Shown one piece after another: positions 44,829 through 53,400 of a stretch of DNA of 64,000 nucleotides. Source of the DNA: Bacillota bacterium (GTDB lineage Bacteria; Bacillota; UBA4882; UBA8346); the NCBI GenBank assembly GCA_023392595.1, contig JAEVYU010000008.1:53665-117664 (forward strand), written 5' to 3'. The position numbers and the translations under genes were made by a program. Position 1 is the first letter of the stretch. The number at the start of each line of letters is the position of its first letter. The notes beneath the pieces are model-generated. The model did not search any database. It was not told where the DNA came from and saw only the letters and a program-made list of their open reading frames with translations.

Positions 44829-45634
44829 CCCCGCAGGTTAAAACCGTAGTTGAACAGTTTGATGGAGTCATTGTAAATGGTCGAGGTTTTCAGGACGATA
44901 TTAATTAACGTCTTTCCTCGATAGGATGCTGCTGAAACCAGACATCCGCCGGCATTTACCGTATATCCGGTTTTAACGCCAATCGCATAAGGGTAACGCC
45001 AGAGAAGTTTATTATGGTTCTCCAACTGTCTGGTTTGCCCTGGTTTGGCGCCGGGAATCTCCTTTACTTTCGTTCCGACAATAGCCGCGAAGTTTGAATT
45101 TTTAAGGGCATATCGGGTTAAAATGGACATATCGTAAGCCGTAGTGTAATGTCCTATTTGCGGAAGACCGCTGGCATTTTTGAAATAAGTGTTTCTCATT
45201 CCCAAAAGTTTTGCTTTTTGATTCATGACTTTGGTAAAATTCGCTTCCGTACCGGATACGGCTTCCGCCAGAGCGGTGGCGGCATCATTGCCGGATTCCA
45301 ACATTAACCCGTAAAGTAATTCACGGACAGTCCTTTTCTCATATTTTCGTAAATTCATTGAAGTTCCTTCTTTGGAAGCTGCATCGGGATGGACTGTGAC
45401 AATGGTGTTTAAAGATAACTTTTCCAATACCAGGACTGCAGTCATGATCTTGGTTGTGCTGGCCGGAGCCATGATTGCCAGGGAACTTTTGGAGTAAAGA
45501 ACAGTTCCGCTATTGAGGTCGACTAAAATTGCCGCTCGCGCGTTAATCGATGGTTTGTTGAGTGGTTGGGCGAAAATAAGTTCCGGAATAAGAAAAAGAA
45601 TCAAGGCAACGGTTAGTAATTTAAATTTTTTCAT
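44825..45634 (-). CDS. D-alanyl-D-alanine carboxypeptidase (DacF/PBP5 family, S11)
   Basis: 269 residues with signal peptide (MKKFKLLTVALILFLIPELI, cleavage after FAQ region). Active-site motifs of family S11 are present: SxxK in APASTTKIM, SGN in LESGNDAAT, and KTG in GVKTGYT. It trims pentapeptide side chains of peptidoglycan. The C-terminal dimerisation/anchor domain of DacA/DacF is missing, so it is a short, probably released form. ATG 45634 begins a proper signal peptide; the frame opens at 45652. Confidence 0.9.
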   Translation of the reverse strand: MKKFKLLTVALILFLIPELIFAQPLNKPSINARAAILVDLNSGTVLYSKSSLAIMAPASTTKIMTAVLVLEKLSLNTIVTVHPDAASKEGTSMNLRKYEKRTVRELLYGLMLESGNDAATALAEAVSGTEANFTKVMNQKAKLLGMRNTYFKNASGLPQIGHYTTAYDMSILTRYALKNSNFAAIVGTKVKEIPGAKPGQTRQLENHNKLLWRYPYAIGVKTGYTVNAGGCLVSAASYRGKTLINIVLKTSTIYNDSIKLFNYGFNLRG

Positions 45635-46055
45635 TGAATATATCCCTGGCACAAGTTTTAGTCAAGCCAACCTAACGAACCTATCTTGAAATGCTCTATT
45701 TTCAATATATTCTTGGTTTCAACAAGAGGTATACAATTTCCTTTGAAAAAATCTGGAAACTATCATCGAATACCAGTTCAATAAATTTTGGGCCTGTCAA
45801 ACCTGAAATAGACAATTTAATTTTAATTATTGACAAAAATAAAAACTCTATACTCCAAAGAAGCTGATTGTTTGGTAGGATAAGGAATTCTCAGCGCTAC
45901 GGGTTCCAACCAAAAAATATTGCACGACATCATGAACATGGTATGGATTGGGGATGCTAGGTAATAAAATCCGTGTATGTTATTGTAAATAAAAGGTTTC
46001 CCCACGATTTAATGAGTTTTTTACGAAAACCCTAATCCAACTGCAGGAGAATAGG
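45635..46055. other. Intergenic region with no recognised gene
   Basis: The region separates a leftward carboxypeptidase gene from rightward small genes, so promoters for both should lie here. TTGACA (45830-45835) is present, but no properly spaced -10 box could be assigned. A minus-strand open frame at 45823-46005 lacks a ribosome-binding site and is not called. Confidence 0.45.
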
Positions 46056-46139
46056 ATGCCGGAGAAGAATGAAGAAAAAAAAGAGAAGCAACATTTTGTT
46101 GGAGGGATTATTGAATGGCAGAAGCAAGTGTCTCATTAA
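46056..46139 (+). CDS. Possible 27-residue leader peptide
   Basis: ATG at 46056 follows AGGAG with 7-bp spacing and encodes a lysine/glutamate-rich peptide MPEKNEEKKEKQHFVGGIIE plus WQKQVSH. It overlaps the start of the next gene (46115) in another frame. It could couple translation or be a chance ORF. Confidence 0.35.
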   Translation: MPEKNEEKKEKQHFVGGIIEWQKQVSH

Positions 46140-46684
46140 AAATATTAATGGAGACTCATTTTGATTGGGATGAACCCCTGAAATATGTCCATGATTACCG
46201 CGCCGATATCATGGTAAATGGAGATAAATTCCCAAACTCAGTAAAAATGGGGCATATTAGTGGGAGCTATATTGCGGTTGATTTATGGATTGCCCGTCCG
46301 GTCGGTACTCTTTTTGATGTTTTTGATTCTCACAGTCAGTCTTTATCTGAGCTTTATAATGTAATCATGGACGAAAATCAAGAACTTAAAGCCAGTATTA
46401 TCGAGGAGATCAGTTACCGGAATATCCTGTTTATCGAGGATGTCGGGTTTGAAGAGGCCGGTTATGAAAAGGAAGTTGAACTGCTTACCAAAGGGATCGT
46501 CCATTTTATCCGGACTTTGGCGCGGGAAGTTGATGCCGTGATTTACGAACCGGTATTGAACACTAAAAACCAGAAAATAAATGATGTCTTTAAGGAATTG
46601 GGCTTTAAACGGATTATGGATTCACATTATTTGTTTTTTAACCGGCATTTGGCTCTATCTTTACCGGATGGTTCCCAATTCTAA
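46115..46684 (+). CDS. Uncharacterised 189-residue protein, GNAT-like C-terminal half
   Basis: Strong GGAGGG precedes the ATG. The protein is soluble. The second half (NILFIEDVGFEEAGYEKEVE, then RTLAREVDAVIYEPVLNT, and FKELGFKRIMDSHYLFFNRH) follows the strand-helix pattern seen around the acetyl-CoA site of GNAT acetyltransferases, including a terminal LGFK-type strand. I cannot identify the P-loop R/Q-x-x-G-x-G/A motif, so the resemblance may be remote or the enzyme inactive. Confidence 0.6.
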   Translation: MAEASVSLKILMETHFDWDEPLKYVHDYRADIMVNGDKFPNSVKMGHISGSYIAVDLWIARPVGTLFDVFDSHSQSLSELYNVIMDENQELKASIIEEISYRNILFIEDVGFEEAGYEKEVELLTKGIVHFIRTLAREVDAVIYEPVLNTKNQKINDVFKELGFKRIMDSHYLFFNRHLALSLPDGSQF

Positions 46685-46741
46685 TCTGGAAAACCGGAGA
46701 AAGTTTAAAAAATTTTTGAGCTTTTGGGTTTCTCAAGGAAA

Positions 46742-46863
46742 AGGGGCTGTCCCAAAAGTAAATTTTAACGATAAAGAAATACAATATATTGAAGTCAAAC
46801 CATTCGATGAAGCTATATATTGTATTTCTTATTGATTTTGAATTGCTTTTTAGACAGCCTCTT
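46742..46863. repeat. Miniature element, family 2, copy A
   Basis: About 122 bp bounded by AGGGGCTGTC...GACAGCCTCT imperfect terminal repeats, with an inner palindrome GAAATACAATATAT/ATATATTGTATTTC. It matches copy B (47510-47635) at the ends and centre. GGCTGTCCCAAAAG ends resemble those of several Firmicute insertion sequences. Confidence 0.75.
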
Positions 46864-46922
46864 TCTTTATTGTTAAGATTGTTTGATCGCCGCGCGCGCT
46901 TTATCCCCTCTTACCCATTGAA

Positions 46923-47060
46923 TTAATTAGTTTTTTTACACACTAAAACCGGAATTCGGATCAAGGCCAAAACAAAAAAAATAAGGGCTATAAACCAGAT
47001 TTTTTCGGCATAAATCGCTTCGGATTGCCGATACCCCCCAGAAATTTGCATTGGAACCAA
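46923..47060 (-). CDS. 45-residue single-pass membrane protein, probably SOS-regulated
   Basis: Too short for ordinary gene finders. A strong GGAGGTG stands 6 bp before TTG 47060. The peptide has a polar N-terminus (MVPMQISGGYRQSEAIYAEK), one membrane helix (IWFIALIFFVLALIRIPVLV) and a basic tail CKKTN. Upstream on the same strand are two LexA-type boxes. Small SOS-induced membrane proteins often inhibit cell division (SidA in Caulobacter, YneA-type in Firmicutes). That role is an inference here, with no sequence similarity claimed. Confidence 0.6.
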   Translation of the reverse strand: MVPMQISGGYRQSEAIYAEKIWFIALIFFVLALIRIPVLVCKKTN

Positions 47061-47089
47061 TGGAGACACCTCCTCGAAGAACAATGGAT

Positions 47090-47144
47090 CGAACATTTGT
47101 TTTGTTCACGATTCTATGATATAATAATTCCGAACATAAGTTCG
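47090..47144 (-). promoter_or_regulatory. Two LexA-type SOS boxes upstream of the 45-residue membrane protein
   Basis: CGAACATAAGTTCG (47131-47144) is a perfect CGAAC-N4-GTTCG LexA site of Gram-positive bacteria. CGAACATTTGTTTT (47090-47103) is a second with a changed end. On the minus strand the perfect box falls between a TTTACG-like -35 and a TTATAT/TATATC-like -10, so LexA binding would block transcription of the small gene. Confidence 0.7.
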
Positions 47145-47259
47145 TAAAGTTCAAAAGAAAAGTTGGTTATAAATAGGAATTGCCTTTCATAGTATGAATT
47201 AAGGACATGCAGACGATACTGTATGGATTGGCAATATATTACAATCGGAGGTTGATGCC

Positions 47260-47460
47260 ATGTATATTATAGGATTGAATAGTCAACAAAGGTTTTATTT
47301 TATTAGTAAATTGGAACAACGCGAGGAACTTGAGGAAAAAGGCTTCCAAGTCTTAAACACCACATATGAAAAAATTACTGCGGCTGCGGATGCCGTCAGG
47401 GAGTTGAATAGTAAGGCGGAAAGAGAGAATCGAAGAACCTTATTGGGAAAAGTAGGGTAA
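47260..47460 (+). CDS. Small uncharacterised protein, 66 residues
   Basis: GGAGG lies 9 bp before the ATG. The product (MYIIGLNSQQRFYFISKLEQ...) is soluble and ends in a charged coiled-coil-like helix (AADAVRELNSKAERENRR). It lies divergent from the SOS-type membrane protein and could share its regulatory region about 120 bp upstream. No family recognised. Confidence 0.55.
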   Translation: MYIIGLNSQQRFYFISKLEQREELEEKGFQVLNTTYEKITAAADAVRELNSKAERENRRTLLGKVG

Positions 47461-47509
47461 CAAGGTTGCTGATTTTTCTTGAATTCAAAAATGCCAACGG
47501 ACTTAATAT

Positions 47510-47635
47510 GAGGCTGTCCCAAAAGGAGATTTGTTGCTCAAGATCAAGATATACAATATATCCTGTTTTGCGTATTCCATAACGTTATATTGTATATCTC
47601 CGGAGTTTTAAAATCCTTTCTACATCGACAGCCTC
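47510..47635. repeat. Miniature element, family 2, copy B
   Basis: 126 bp with perfect 9-bp terminal repeats GAGGCTGTC/GACAGCCTC and inner palindrome AGATATACAATATAT/TTATATTGTATATCT. It lies 15 bp past the leuB stop codon. Confidence 0.8.
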
Positions 47636-47649
47636 CATGGACTTATTCT

Positions 47650-48717
47650 TTAAACCCTCTCCCTTACGAGTTCCCCCATTTCTTTGGTACCTACCTTTTT
47701 CATGCCTTCTGCCATCAAATCGGCGGTCCGGTAATTCTCCTGGAGTACTTTTTGGACGGCTTGCTCAATGACTTCCGCCGGTTCTTCCAACTTGAAAGAG
47801 TGGCGCAGCATCATCGCGGCACTTAAGATGGTTGCCAAGGGGTTTGCCATATTTTTGCCGGCAATATCGGGCGCCGAACCGTGGGAAGGTTCATAAAGAG
47901 CGGTTTTTCCTCCTAAACTTGCGGAGGGCAACATTCCCAGAGAGCCGGTGAGCATGGCGGCCTGGTCAGTCAGGATGTCGCCGAACATATTTTCAGTCAC
48001 AATCACATCAAACTGGCCGGGGTTGCGTACCAGTTGCATCGCGCAATTATCGACATACATATGGGAAAGTTCGATGTCAGGATATTCCCTGCCCATTTTG
48101 ACAATGGTTTCCCGCCATAATCGGGAGCTTTCCAATACGTTCGCTTTATCAACCGAAGTTAAGCGTTTTTTGCGCCCGCGGGCCGCTTCAAAAGCTAAAC
48201 GTCCAATCCTTTCAATTTCGTGAGTGTTATAGACAAGGGTATCGATGGCTTGTTCAGCGCCGTCCGAAAGAACTTCCCGCTTTTTCGGCCCAAAATAAAG
48301 GCCTCCGGTTAATTCTCTAAAAACAATGATGTCGACTCCTTTGATGATTTCCGGTTTTAAAGTTGAGGAATCAATTAAGGAATCAATAACTTTGACCGGC
48401 CGCAAGTTTGCAAAAAGTCCTAATTCTTTGCGAAGCGGGAGAAGGGCTGCCCGCTCCGGGCGCAGTTCAGGCGGTAATTGATCCATTTTGGGACTGCCGA
48501 TAGCTCCCAGAAGCACTGTATCGGATTGACGGCAGATTTCAAGGGTCTGGGGAGGTAATGGATGTCCGTATCGATCATAGGCATCTTCACTGACCAAAGC
48601 TTCGCGAAATTCAAAAGGGATCTGGAATCTCTCTCCAATTTTTTTCAAAGTCGCAACGGCTTCAGGGACGATCTCCCGGCCAATTCCGTCTCCGGCTAAT
48701 ACGGCAATTTTATACAT
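47650..48717 (-). CDS. leuB: 3-isopropylmalate dehydrogenase
   Basis: 355 residues: LAGDGIGREIVPEAV, LLGAIGSPKMDQLPPELRPE, LGLFANLRPVKV, DIIVFRELTGGLYFGPK, VDNCAMQLVRNPGQFDVIVT, SLGMLPSASLG and EPSHGSAPDIAGKNMANP. It oxidatively decarboxylates 3-isopropylmalate in leucine synthesis with NAD. Last of the leuC-leuD-leuB run. ATG start with GGAGG upstream. Confidence 0.96.
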   Translation of the reverse strand: MYKIAVLAGDGIGREIVPEAVATLKKIGERFQIPFEFREALVSEDAYDRYGHPLPPQTLEICRQSDTVLLGAIGSPKMDQLPPELRPERAALLPLRKELGLFANLRPVKVIDSLIDSSTLKPEIIKGVDIIVFRELTGGLYFGPKKREVLSDGAEQAIDTLVYNTHEIERIGRLAFEAARGRKKRLTSVDKANVLESSRLWRETIVKMGREYPDIELSHMYVDNCAMQLVRNPGQFDVIVTENMFGDILTDQAAMLTGSLGMLPSASLGGKTALYEPSHGSAPDIAGKNMANPLATILSAAMMLRHSFKLEEPAEVIEQAVQKVLQENYRTADLMAEGMKKVGTKEMGELVRERV

Positions 48718-48741
48718 GGCAACCTCCTGATTCCTTTGGAT

Positions 48742-49236
48742 TTATTTGATTTGTTTTTTTACATACTCAATCAGTCCACCTGCGGTGATAAGCTCCTGCA
48801 TAAAAGGGGGGAATTTTTCCGCTTGAAAAGTTTTTCCCTGGGAGATGTCGGAAATGACACCCGTATTTAGATCAATAGCCACTTGAGCCCCTTCGGCAAT
48901 AGCCGCGCTGGCTTCGGGAGATTCTAAAATCGGCAAACCGATGTTAATGGCATTGCGATAAAAGATTCTTGCAAAAGAGGAGGCTATAACGCAACTTACT
49001 CCCGCCGCTTTGATGGCGATGGGGGCATGCTCCCTGGAGCTGCCGCAGCCGAAGTTTTTGCCGGCCACAATAATATCTCCGGTATTGACCTTGGAAACAA
49101 AACACGGATCGGCGTCTTCCATGCAATGGGCCGCTAATTCCTTCGGGTCACTGGTATTTAAATATCGGGCCGGAATAATTAAGTCGGTGTCGACATCATT
49201 CCCAAACCGCCAAACTTTTCCTTCGAGTTGATTCAT
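48742..49236 (-). CDS. leuD: 3-isopropylmalate dehydratase small subunit
   Basis: 164 residues, the short (archaeal/Clostridial) LeuD form: VWRFGNDVDTDLIIPARYLN, NFGCGSSREHAPIAIKAAG, and SFARIFYRNAINIGLPILES. It completes the swivelling domain of the aconitase-like isomerase with LeuC. It overlaps leuC by 4 bp. Confidence 0.95.
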   Translation of the reverse strand: MNQLEGKVWRFGNDVDTDLIIPARYLNTSDPKELAAHCMEDADPCFVSKVNTGDIIVAGKNFGCGSSREHAPIAIKAAGVSCVIASSFARIFYRNAINIGLPILESPEASAAIAEGAQVAIDLNTGVISDISQGKTFQAEKFPPFMQELITAGGLIEYVKKQIK

Positions 49237-50501
49237 TTTACTCCTACCTCCTCGGGTCCGGCTATTTTTCCGGCGATTGCCGATGCTGCGGCCACTGCTG
49301 GGCCGGCTAAATAAACTTCACTTTCGGGATGCCCCATCCGGCCGACAAAATTACGGTTGGTGGTAGCGATGGCCCTTTCCCCTTTTGCTAAAATGCCCAT
49401 ATGGCCCCCAAGGCAAGGTCCGCAAGTGGGAGTGGAAACTGCGGCTCCGGCATCCAGGAAAATGTCGAACAATCCCTCGTGCATTGCTTGGCGCCAGATG
49501 GCTTGGGTTCCCGGAATAACGATTAAACGGACATTGGGGTTAACTTTTTTCCCTTTCAAAACCGTTGCCGCTTCTCTGAGATCCTCAATCCGGCCATTGG
49601 TGCAAGATCCGATAATGGATTGATCAATGCTGATATTGTCGCATTGGGATAGGGGCTTGCTGTTTTCCGGTAAATGAGGGAAGGCGATTTGAGGTTCCAG
49701 TTTGGATACATCCCATTCATAGGTTTTGGCATATTTGGCATCCGGATCGCTGCTGTAAACCGTATATTTCCGGTTGGAGCGTCCCTTTACGTATTCAATG
49801 GTCTTGTCATCGACTGCGAAGATACCGTTTTTACCGCCGGCTTCGATTGCCATATTGGCCATGGTGAAACGGCCTTCCATAGAAAGAGCGCTGATCGCTT
49901 CGCCGGTGAATTCCATCGCCTGATACAAGGCTCCGTCGACTCCGATTTGTCCGATAGTATAGAGAATCAAATCTTTTCCCCCAATCCACTTCGGGAGTTT
50001 GCCCGTATAGATGAAGCGGATGCTTTCGGGAACTTTTAACCAGGCTTTGCCGGTCGCCATTCCGGCTGCCATATCGGTACTGCCGACTCCGGTTGAAAAT
50101 GCTCCTAAAGCTCCATAAGTGCAAGTATGAGAGTCGGCGCCGATAACGAGGTCGCCGGGAACGACCAAACCCTTTTCGGGTAAAAGACAGTGCTCGACCC
50201 CCATCGTTCCGACTTCGAAGTAATTGGTAATTCCGTAACGGTGAGCAAAATCGCGCATCATTTTCGCTTGTTCGGCTGACTTGATATCTTTGTTGGGGGT
50301 GAAATGATCCGGGACTAAAGCGATTTTGTCGCGGTCAAATACTTTATTGACGCCGATTTTATTAAATTCTTTAAACGCAACCGGCGCAGTAATATCATTT
50401 CCTAACACCAAATCCAAAGATACGTCGATTAATTCTCCCGGTGAAACTTGGGGTTTTCCGGCGTGCGCAGCCAGAATTTTTTCAGTGACGGTCATACTCA
50501 A
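49233..50501 (-). CDS. leuC: 3-isopropylmalate dehydratase large subunit
   Basis: About 422 residues, the 4Fe-4S aconitase-like subunit. It has VPDHFTPNKDIKSAEQAKMM, GVEHCLLPEKGLVVPGDLVI, GADSHTCTYGALGAF and cluster cysteines in IGSCTNGRIEDL and TPTCGPCLGGHMGIL. The TTG at 50501 (protein MSMTVTEKILAAHAG) is preferred over the ATG at 50510, which has no space for a ribosome-binding site. It is 28 bp behind the DNA-binding methyltransferase gene and probably in its operon. Confidence 0.94.
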   Translation of the reverse strand: MSMTVTEKILAAHAGKPQVSPGELIDVSLDLVLGNDITAPVAFKEFNKIGVNKVFDRDKIALVPDHFTPNKDIKSAEQAKMMRDFAHRYGITNYFEVGTMGVEHCLLPEKGLVVPGDLVIGADSHTCTYGALGAFSTGVGSTDMAAGMATGKAWLKVPESIRFIYTGKLPKWIGGKDLILYTIGQIGVDGALYQAMEFTGEAISALSMEGRFTMANMAIEAGGKNGIFAVDDKTIEYVKGRSNRKYTVYSSDPDAKYAKTYEWDVSKLEPQIAFPHLPENSKPLSQCDNISIDQSIIGSCTNGRIEDLREAATVLKGKKVNPNVRLIVIPGTQAIWRQAMHEGLFDIFLDAGAAVSTPTCGPCLGGHMGILAKGERAIATTNRNFVGRMGHPESEVYLAGPAVAAASAIAGKIAGPEEVGVK

Positions 50502-50529
50502 GGGGATCATCCTTTCCTGTCGTTCAATT

Positions 50530-51378
50530 TTAGGGCTTTGTTCCAGCAGCTAAAAACATAGGAATTTCAATCGTTTCTCCGGCGCGGTTGGAGGTCCGGC
50601 AATTACAATCAAAATCAGCGATGTAGATGTCAACAAGACCGGCTTTTTCGTACCACCGTTTGATTTCGCTCTTTTCAAAGCCAAGCCATAAATCAAATTT
50701 TTCTTCCTTTACCCACTGGTGATTGTGCTGTTCTACATCAGTGATAACGATTCGGCCTCCGGGTTTAAGGATCCGGACCATTTCCTTGATGGCGATAGCC
50801 GGTTCCAGCAAATGGTGCAGGAGAAGATTGGCAAATACCATATCCTGGCCGGCGTCTTCCAAGGGTAAATCATGGGCGTCGCCAACCAGAAATTGTATAT
50901 TCTCCAATTTGGCCTTGATAATATCATTGGCGGCAACTTCAAGCATAGCGGTGGAGGAATCGATGGCTATGACTTCACCGGCATATTTGGCTAAACCTTT
51001 GGCCAAATAACCGGTTCCCGTGCCAATATCGGCGACTCTGTAACTTTCCAGGGGTGTAAAGCGGGATATTACTTTTTCCCGAAGTATACTTCCATAACAA
51101 TCTTTTCTTAATTCATCGTAAACAGGAGCAACTTGGTCAAAGTAGGCGTTATTTTCATCCTCGATCGAAGTATACGAGCGGGAATTGCCCGTTTCAATCC
51201 AGTTCAATAAGGCTACGCGGGAAAAACGCCATTCCCGCCCGACTTTCCTAGCCGGTATGTCCTCTTCTCTTAATAATTTTAAGAATGTTTTGCTGCTGAC
51301 CTGAAAAAGCTGGCTGGCTTCTTCCAATGTTAGGACATCTTTTGAAATCAAACCATCTTTTTGATCCTTATTGTCCAT
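50530..51378 (-). CDS. Excisionase-type HTH domain fused to a SAM-dependent methyltransferase
   Basis: 282 residues. Residues ~14-62 (LTLEEASQLFQVSSKTFLKL, GREWRFSRVALLNWIE) are an excisionase/MerR-like winged DNA-binding domain. The rest is a UbiE-type class I methyltransferase: VADIGTGTGYLAKGLAKYAG, acidic AIDSS, DMVFANLLLHHLLEP and ILKPGGRIVITDV. A DNA-binding methyltransferase at the head of the leu operon could act as a metabolite-sensing regulator. Its own promoter contains a palindrome. ATG 51378 lacks a strong Shine-Dalgarno. Substrate unknown. Confidence 0.8.
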   Translation of the reverse strand: MDNKDQKDGLISKDVLTLEEASQLFQVSSKTFLKLLREEDIPARKVGREWRFSRVALLNWIETGNSRSYTSIEDENNAYFDQVAPVYDELRKDCYGSILREKVISRFTPLESYRVADIGTGTGYLAKGLAKYAGEVIAIDSSTAMLEVAANDIIKAKLENIQFLVGDAHDLPLEDAGQDMVFANLLLHHLLEPAIAIKEMVRILKPGGRIVITDVEQHNHQWVKEEKFDLWLGFEKSEIKRWYEKAGLVDIYIADFDCNCRTSNRAGETIEIPMFLAAGTKP

Positions 51379-51410
51379 CGATGTAAACCCGTATGATAAT
51401 ATTTTTAACT

Positions 51411-51439
51411 ATTATATCCATTTTCGGATAATTCGTCAA
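51411..51439 (-). promoter_or_regulatory. SigA promoter with palindromic operator, upstream of the HTH-methyltransferase
   Basis: On the minus strand TTGACG-17 bp-TATAAT (51439-51411), near consensus. The spacer and -10 contain the inverted repeat TTATCC-gaaaat-GGATA, a likely repressor site. The -10 lies 33 bp before the ATG. Confidence 0.75.
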
Positions 51440-51657
51440 GAGTTAAGTTCTATTATCTTCCTTTAAAGTATGCTATTTTCCGTTTGTTGCTATATGCGTT
51501 TTCAAAATATGGGGATTGGGCTGGAAATTTTGGCTGGTAATATATTGAATCCCAGAAGCGGGGAGGAAATTAAAGTTTTGGTGTCGAAATAAAGCGACTA
51601 TTGCAGAAATAACAGGAAATGTAAATTCAATCGAAGATTAAATCGAGGTGAGCAGGT

Positions 51658-52338
51658 TTGATCGAGCTTCAAGGGGTTTCCAAAGTTTATGCCAACGGGG
51701 TCGTTGCTTTGAATAACATCGACATTTCCATTGAAAAAGGGGAATTTGTTTTTTTGGTTGGCGCAAGTGGCGCGGGAAAAACGACTTTCATGAAATTAAT
51801 CAACCGCCGGGAATTAGCCACTCAAGGGAAGGTTTTTGTGGGCCGTAAAAATTTATCACAAATGAAAAACTCGGAGATTCCTATTTTTCGGAGGAATATC
51901 GGTACGGTTTTTCAGGATTATAAATTATTGCCCAATAAAACCATCTTCGAAAATGTCGCTTTTGCACTGGAGGTTATTGAAGCCTCCCGGAGGGAGGTTC
52001 TTCGGCAAGTACCGGCAGTTTTGGATTTGGTGGGTTTGAAGGATAAAGCCCGGGTTTTCCCTTCGGAGTTATCCGGTGGAGAACAGCAAAGGGTTTCTTT
52101 AGCCAGAGCCATTGTGAACCGTCCCTTGCTTTTGCTCGCGGATGAACCTACCGGCAACCTGGATCCCGATACATCCTGGGGAATAATGGATTTGTTTTTG
52201 GAAATTAACAAACGGGGCACTACCATTATTATGGCAAGTCATAATAAGGCCGTTGTCGATAAGATGAGAAAACGGGTCGTTGCTTTGGAGAATGGTATTT
52301 TGGCCAGAGATGAGCAAAAGGGGGTCTATGAGAGTTGA
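51658..52338 (+). CDS. ftsE: Cell division ATP-binding protein FtsE
   Basis: 226-residue ABC ATPase. Walker A GASGAGKTTFM, FRRNIGTVFQDYKLLPNKTI with the FtsE-typical Q-loop, signature LSGGEQQRVSLARAI, Walker B LLLADEPTGNLD, and H-loop ASHNK. With FtsX it transmits ATP hydrolysis to cell-wall hydrolases. The TTG start follows GAGGTGA. It overlaps ftsX. Confidence 0.95.
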   Translation: MIELQGVSKVYANGVVALNNIDISIEKGEFVFLVGASGAGKTTFMKLINRRELATQGKVFVGRKNLSQMKNSEIPIFRRNIGTVFQDYKLLPNKTIFENVAFALEVIEASRREVLRQVPAVLDLVGLKDKARVFPSELSGGEQQRVSLARAIVNRPLLLLADEPTGNLDPDTSWGIMDLFLEINKRGTTIIMASHNKAVVDKMRKRVVALENGILARDEQKGVYES

Positions 52339-53204
52339 AAATACGAACGGCCGGTTATTTTTTTAAAGAAGCCTCAAAAGGACTTACCCGGAATGGATTA
52401 ATGAGTTTGGCTGCGGTCATGACCATATCGTTATCTTTGATCATTTTAGGTTGCTTTTATATTGTGGTGACCAATTTTAACCATTTTGCCGAAATGGCCA
52501 AAGGTGTTTTGGAGCTCAGGGTTTATCTTAAAGAAGGAGTTGACCATGGTCCCGTTCAAGCCCAAATGGTTGAACTTGACGGAGTGAAAAGTGTCCGTTA
52601 TGTTCCGCGCGAGGCCGGCGCCAAGTGGCTGGAGAAAAGCCTAGGCGTGAAAGATCTTTTTGTTACTTCCGATAATCCGTTACCGGATATGATCAATATT
52701 AAACTCAAAGAAGATGTTCGGGTAAAAAGGCTGGTCAACCAGATTCAGCAAATCCAGGGAGTCGATGAAGTCGAGTATGGTAAAACTTTTGTGGAAGCGA
52801 TGCTGATTGTAGTCCGGATCATATGGGTCTTGGGATTCAGTTTGGTGCTGATCATCGGAATCGTGGTTCTATACATCATTACCAATACGATTCGTTTGAC
52901 TGTGTTTGCCCGTCGCAAAGAAATTGAAATTATGAAGTTGGTTGGGGCGACTGATTGGTTTATTCGGTGGCCTTTTATGTTGGAAGGGATTATTCTGGGA
53001 CTGAGCGGAGCTTTGATTTCCGGCATTATTCTCTCCAAGGGGTATCATTTTTTGTTTCAATATATCCATCAATTGGCTCCCTTTATCCCCTTACTCCGGG
53101 AGGGCGCAGTCAACGAGAATTTGTTTTTACTGATTTCGGTGGTGGGGTTTGCCTTCGGAGCGATCGGCAGTATGATGTCGATTAAGAAATTCCTCAGGGT
53201 CTGA
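52335..53204 (+). CDS. ftsX: Cell division protein FtsX
   Basis: 289 residues with four membrane helices: an N-terminal one (LMSLAAVMTISLSLIILGCF), a large extracellular loop (~50-165), then VLGFSLVLIIGIVVLYII, a LEGIILGLSGALISGII helix, and the last FLLISVVGFAFGAIGSMMS. The RKEIEIMKLVGATDWFIRWP motif is typical. FtsX activates periplasmic or extracellular amidase activators. TTG start overlaps the ftsE stop (TTGA). Confidence 0.94.
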   Translation: MKIRTAGYFFKEASKGLTRNGLMSLAAVMTISLSLIILGCFYIVVTNFNHFAEMAKGVLELRVYLKEGVDHGPVQAQMVELDGVKSVRYVPREAGAKWLEKSLGVKDLFVTSDNPLPDMINIKLKEDVRVKRLVNQIQQIQGVDEVEYGKTFVEAMLIVVRIIWVLGFSLVLIIGIVVLYIITNTIRLTVFARRKEIEIMKLVGATDWFIRWPFMLEGIILGLSGALISGIILSKGYHFLFQYIHQLAPFIPLLREGAVNENLFLLISVVGFAFGAIGSMMSIKKFLRV

Positions 53205-53269
53205 CAACGGGTCTTGGTGATGGAAACCCTTTACAAGCTGATATCGGGGAATTGTAGTGCTTGGTTTCA

Positions 53270-53344
53270 TAATCGATATCCAATATATGACTTGAAGTTT
53301 CACGATAATATATTGTATAGCTTATTGATTTTTAGTCTATAGAC
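53270..53344. repeat. Miniature element, family 2, degenerate copy D
   Basis: Shares with copy A the core CAATATATGACTTGAAG-like and AATATATTGTAT stretches and the tail CTTATTGATTTTTAG. Terminal GGCTGTC ends are not evident. It fills the ftsX-envC gap. Confidence 0.5.
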
Positions 53345-53400
53345 CCTTCCGGCTATGAAGCCGCAATCTGTGTTGAAAAGAGGCAAGGAGGTACCTGGCG

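Noticed and set aside
45823..46005. Minus-strand 60-residue ORF
   Set aside because: No ribosome-binding site and unremarkable composition; treated as intergenic.
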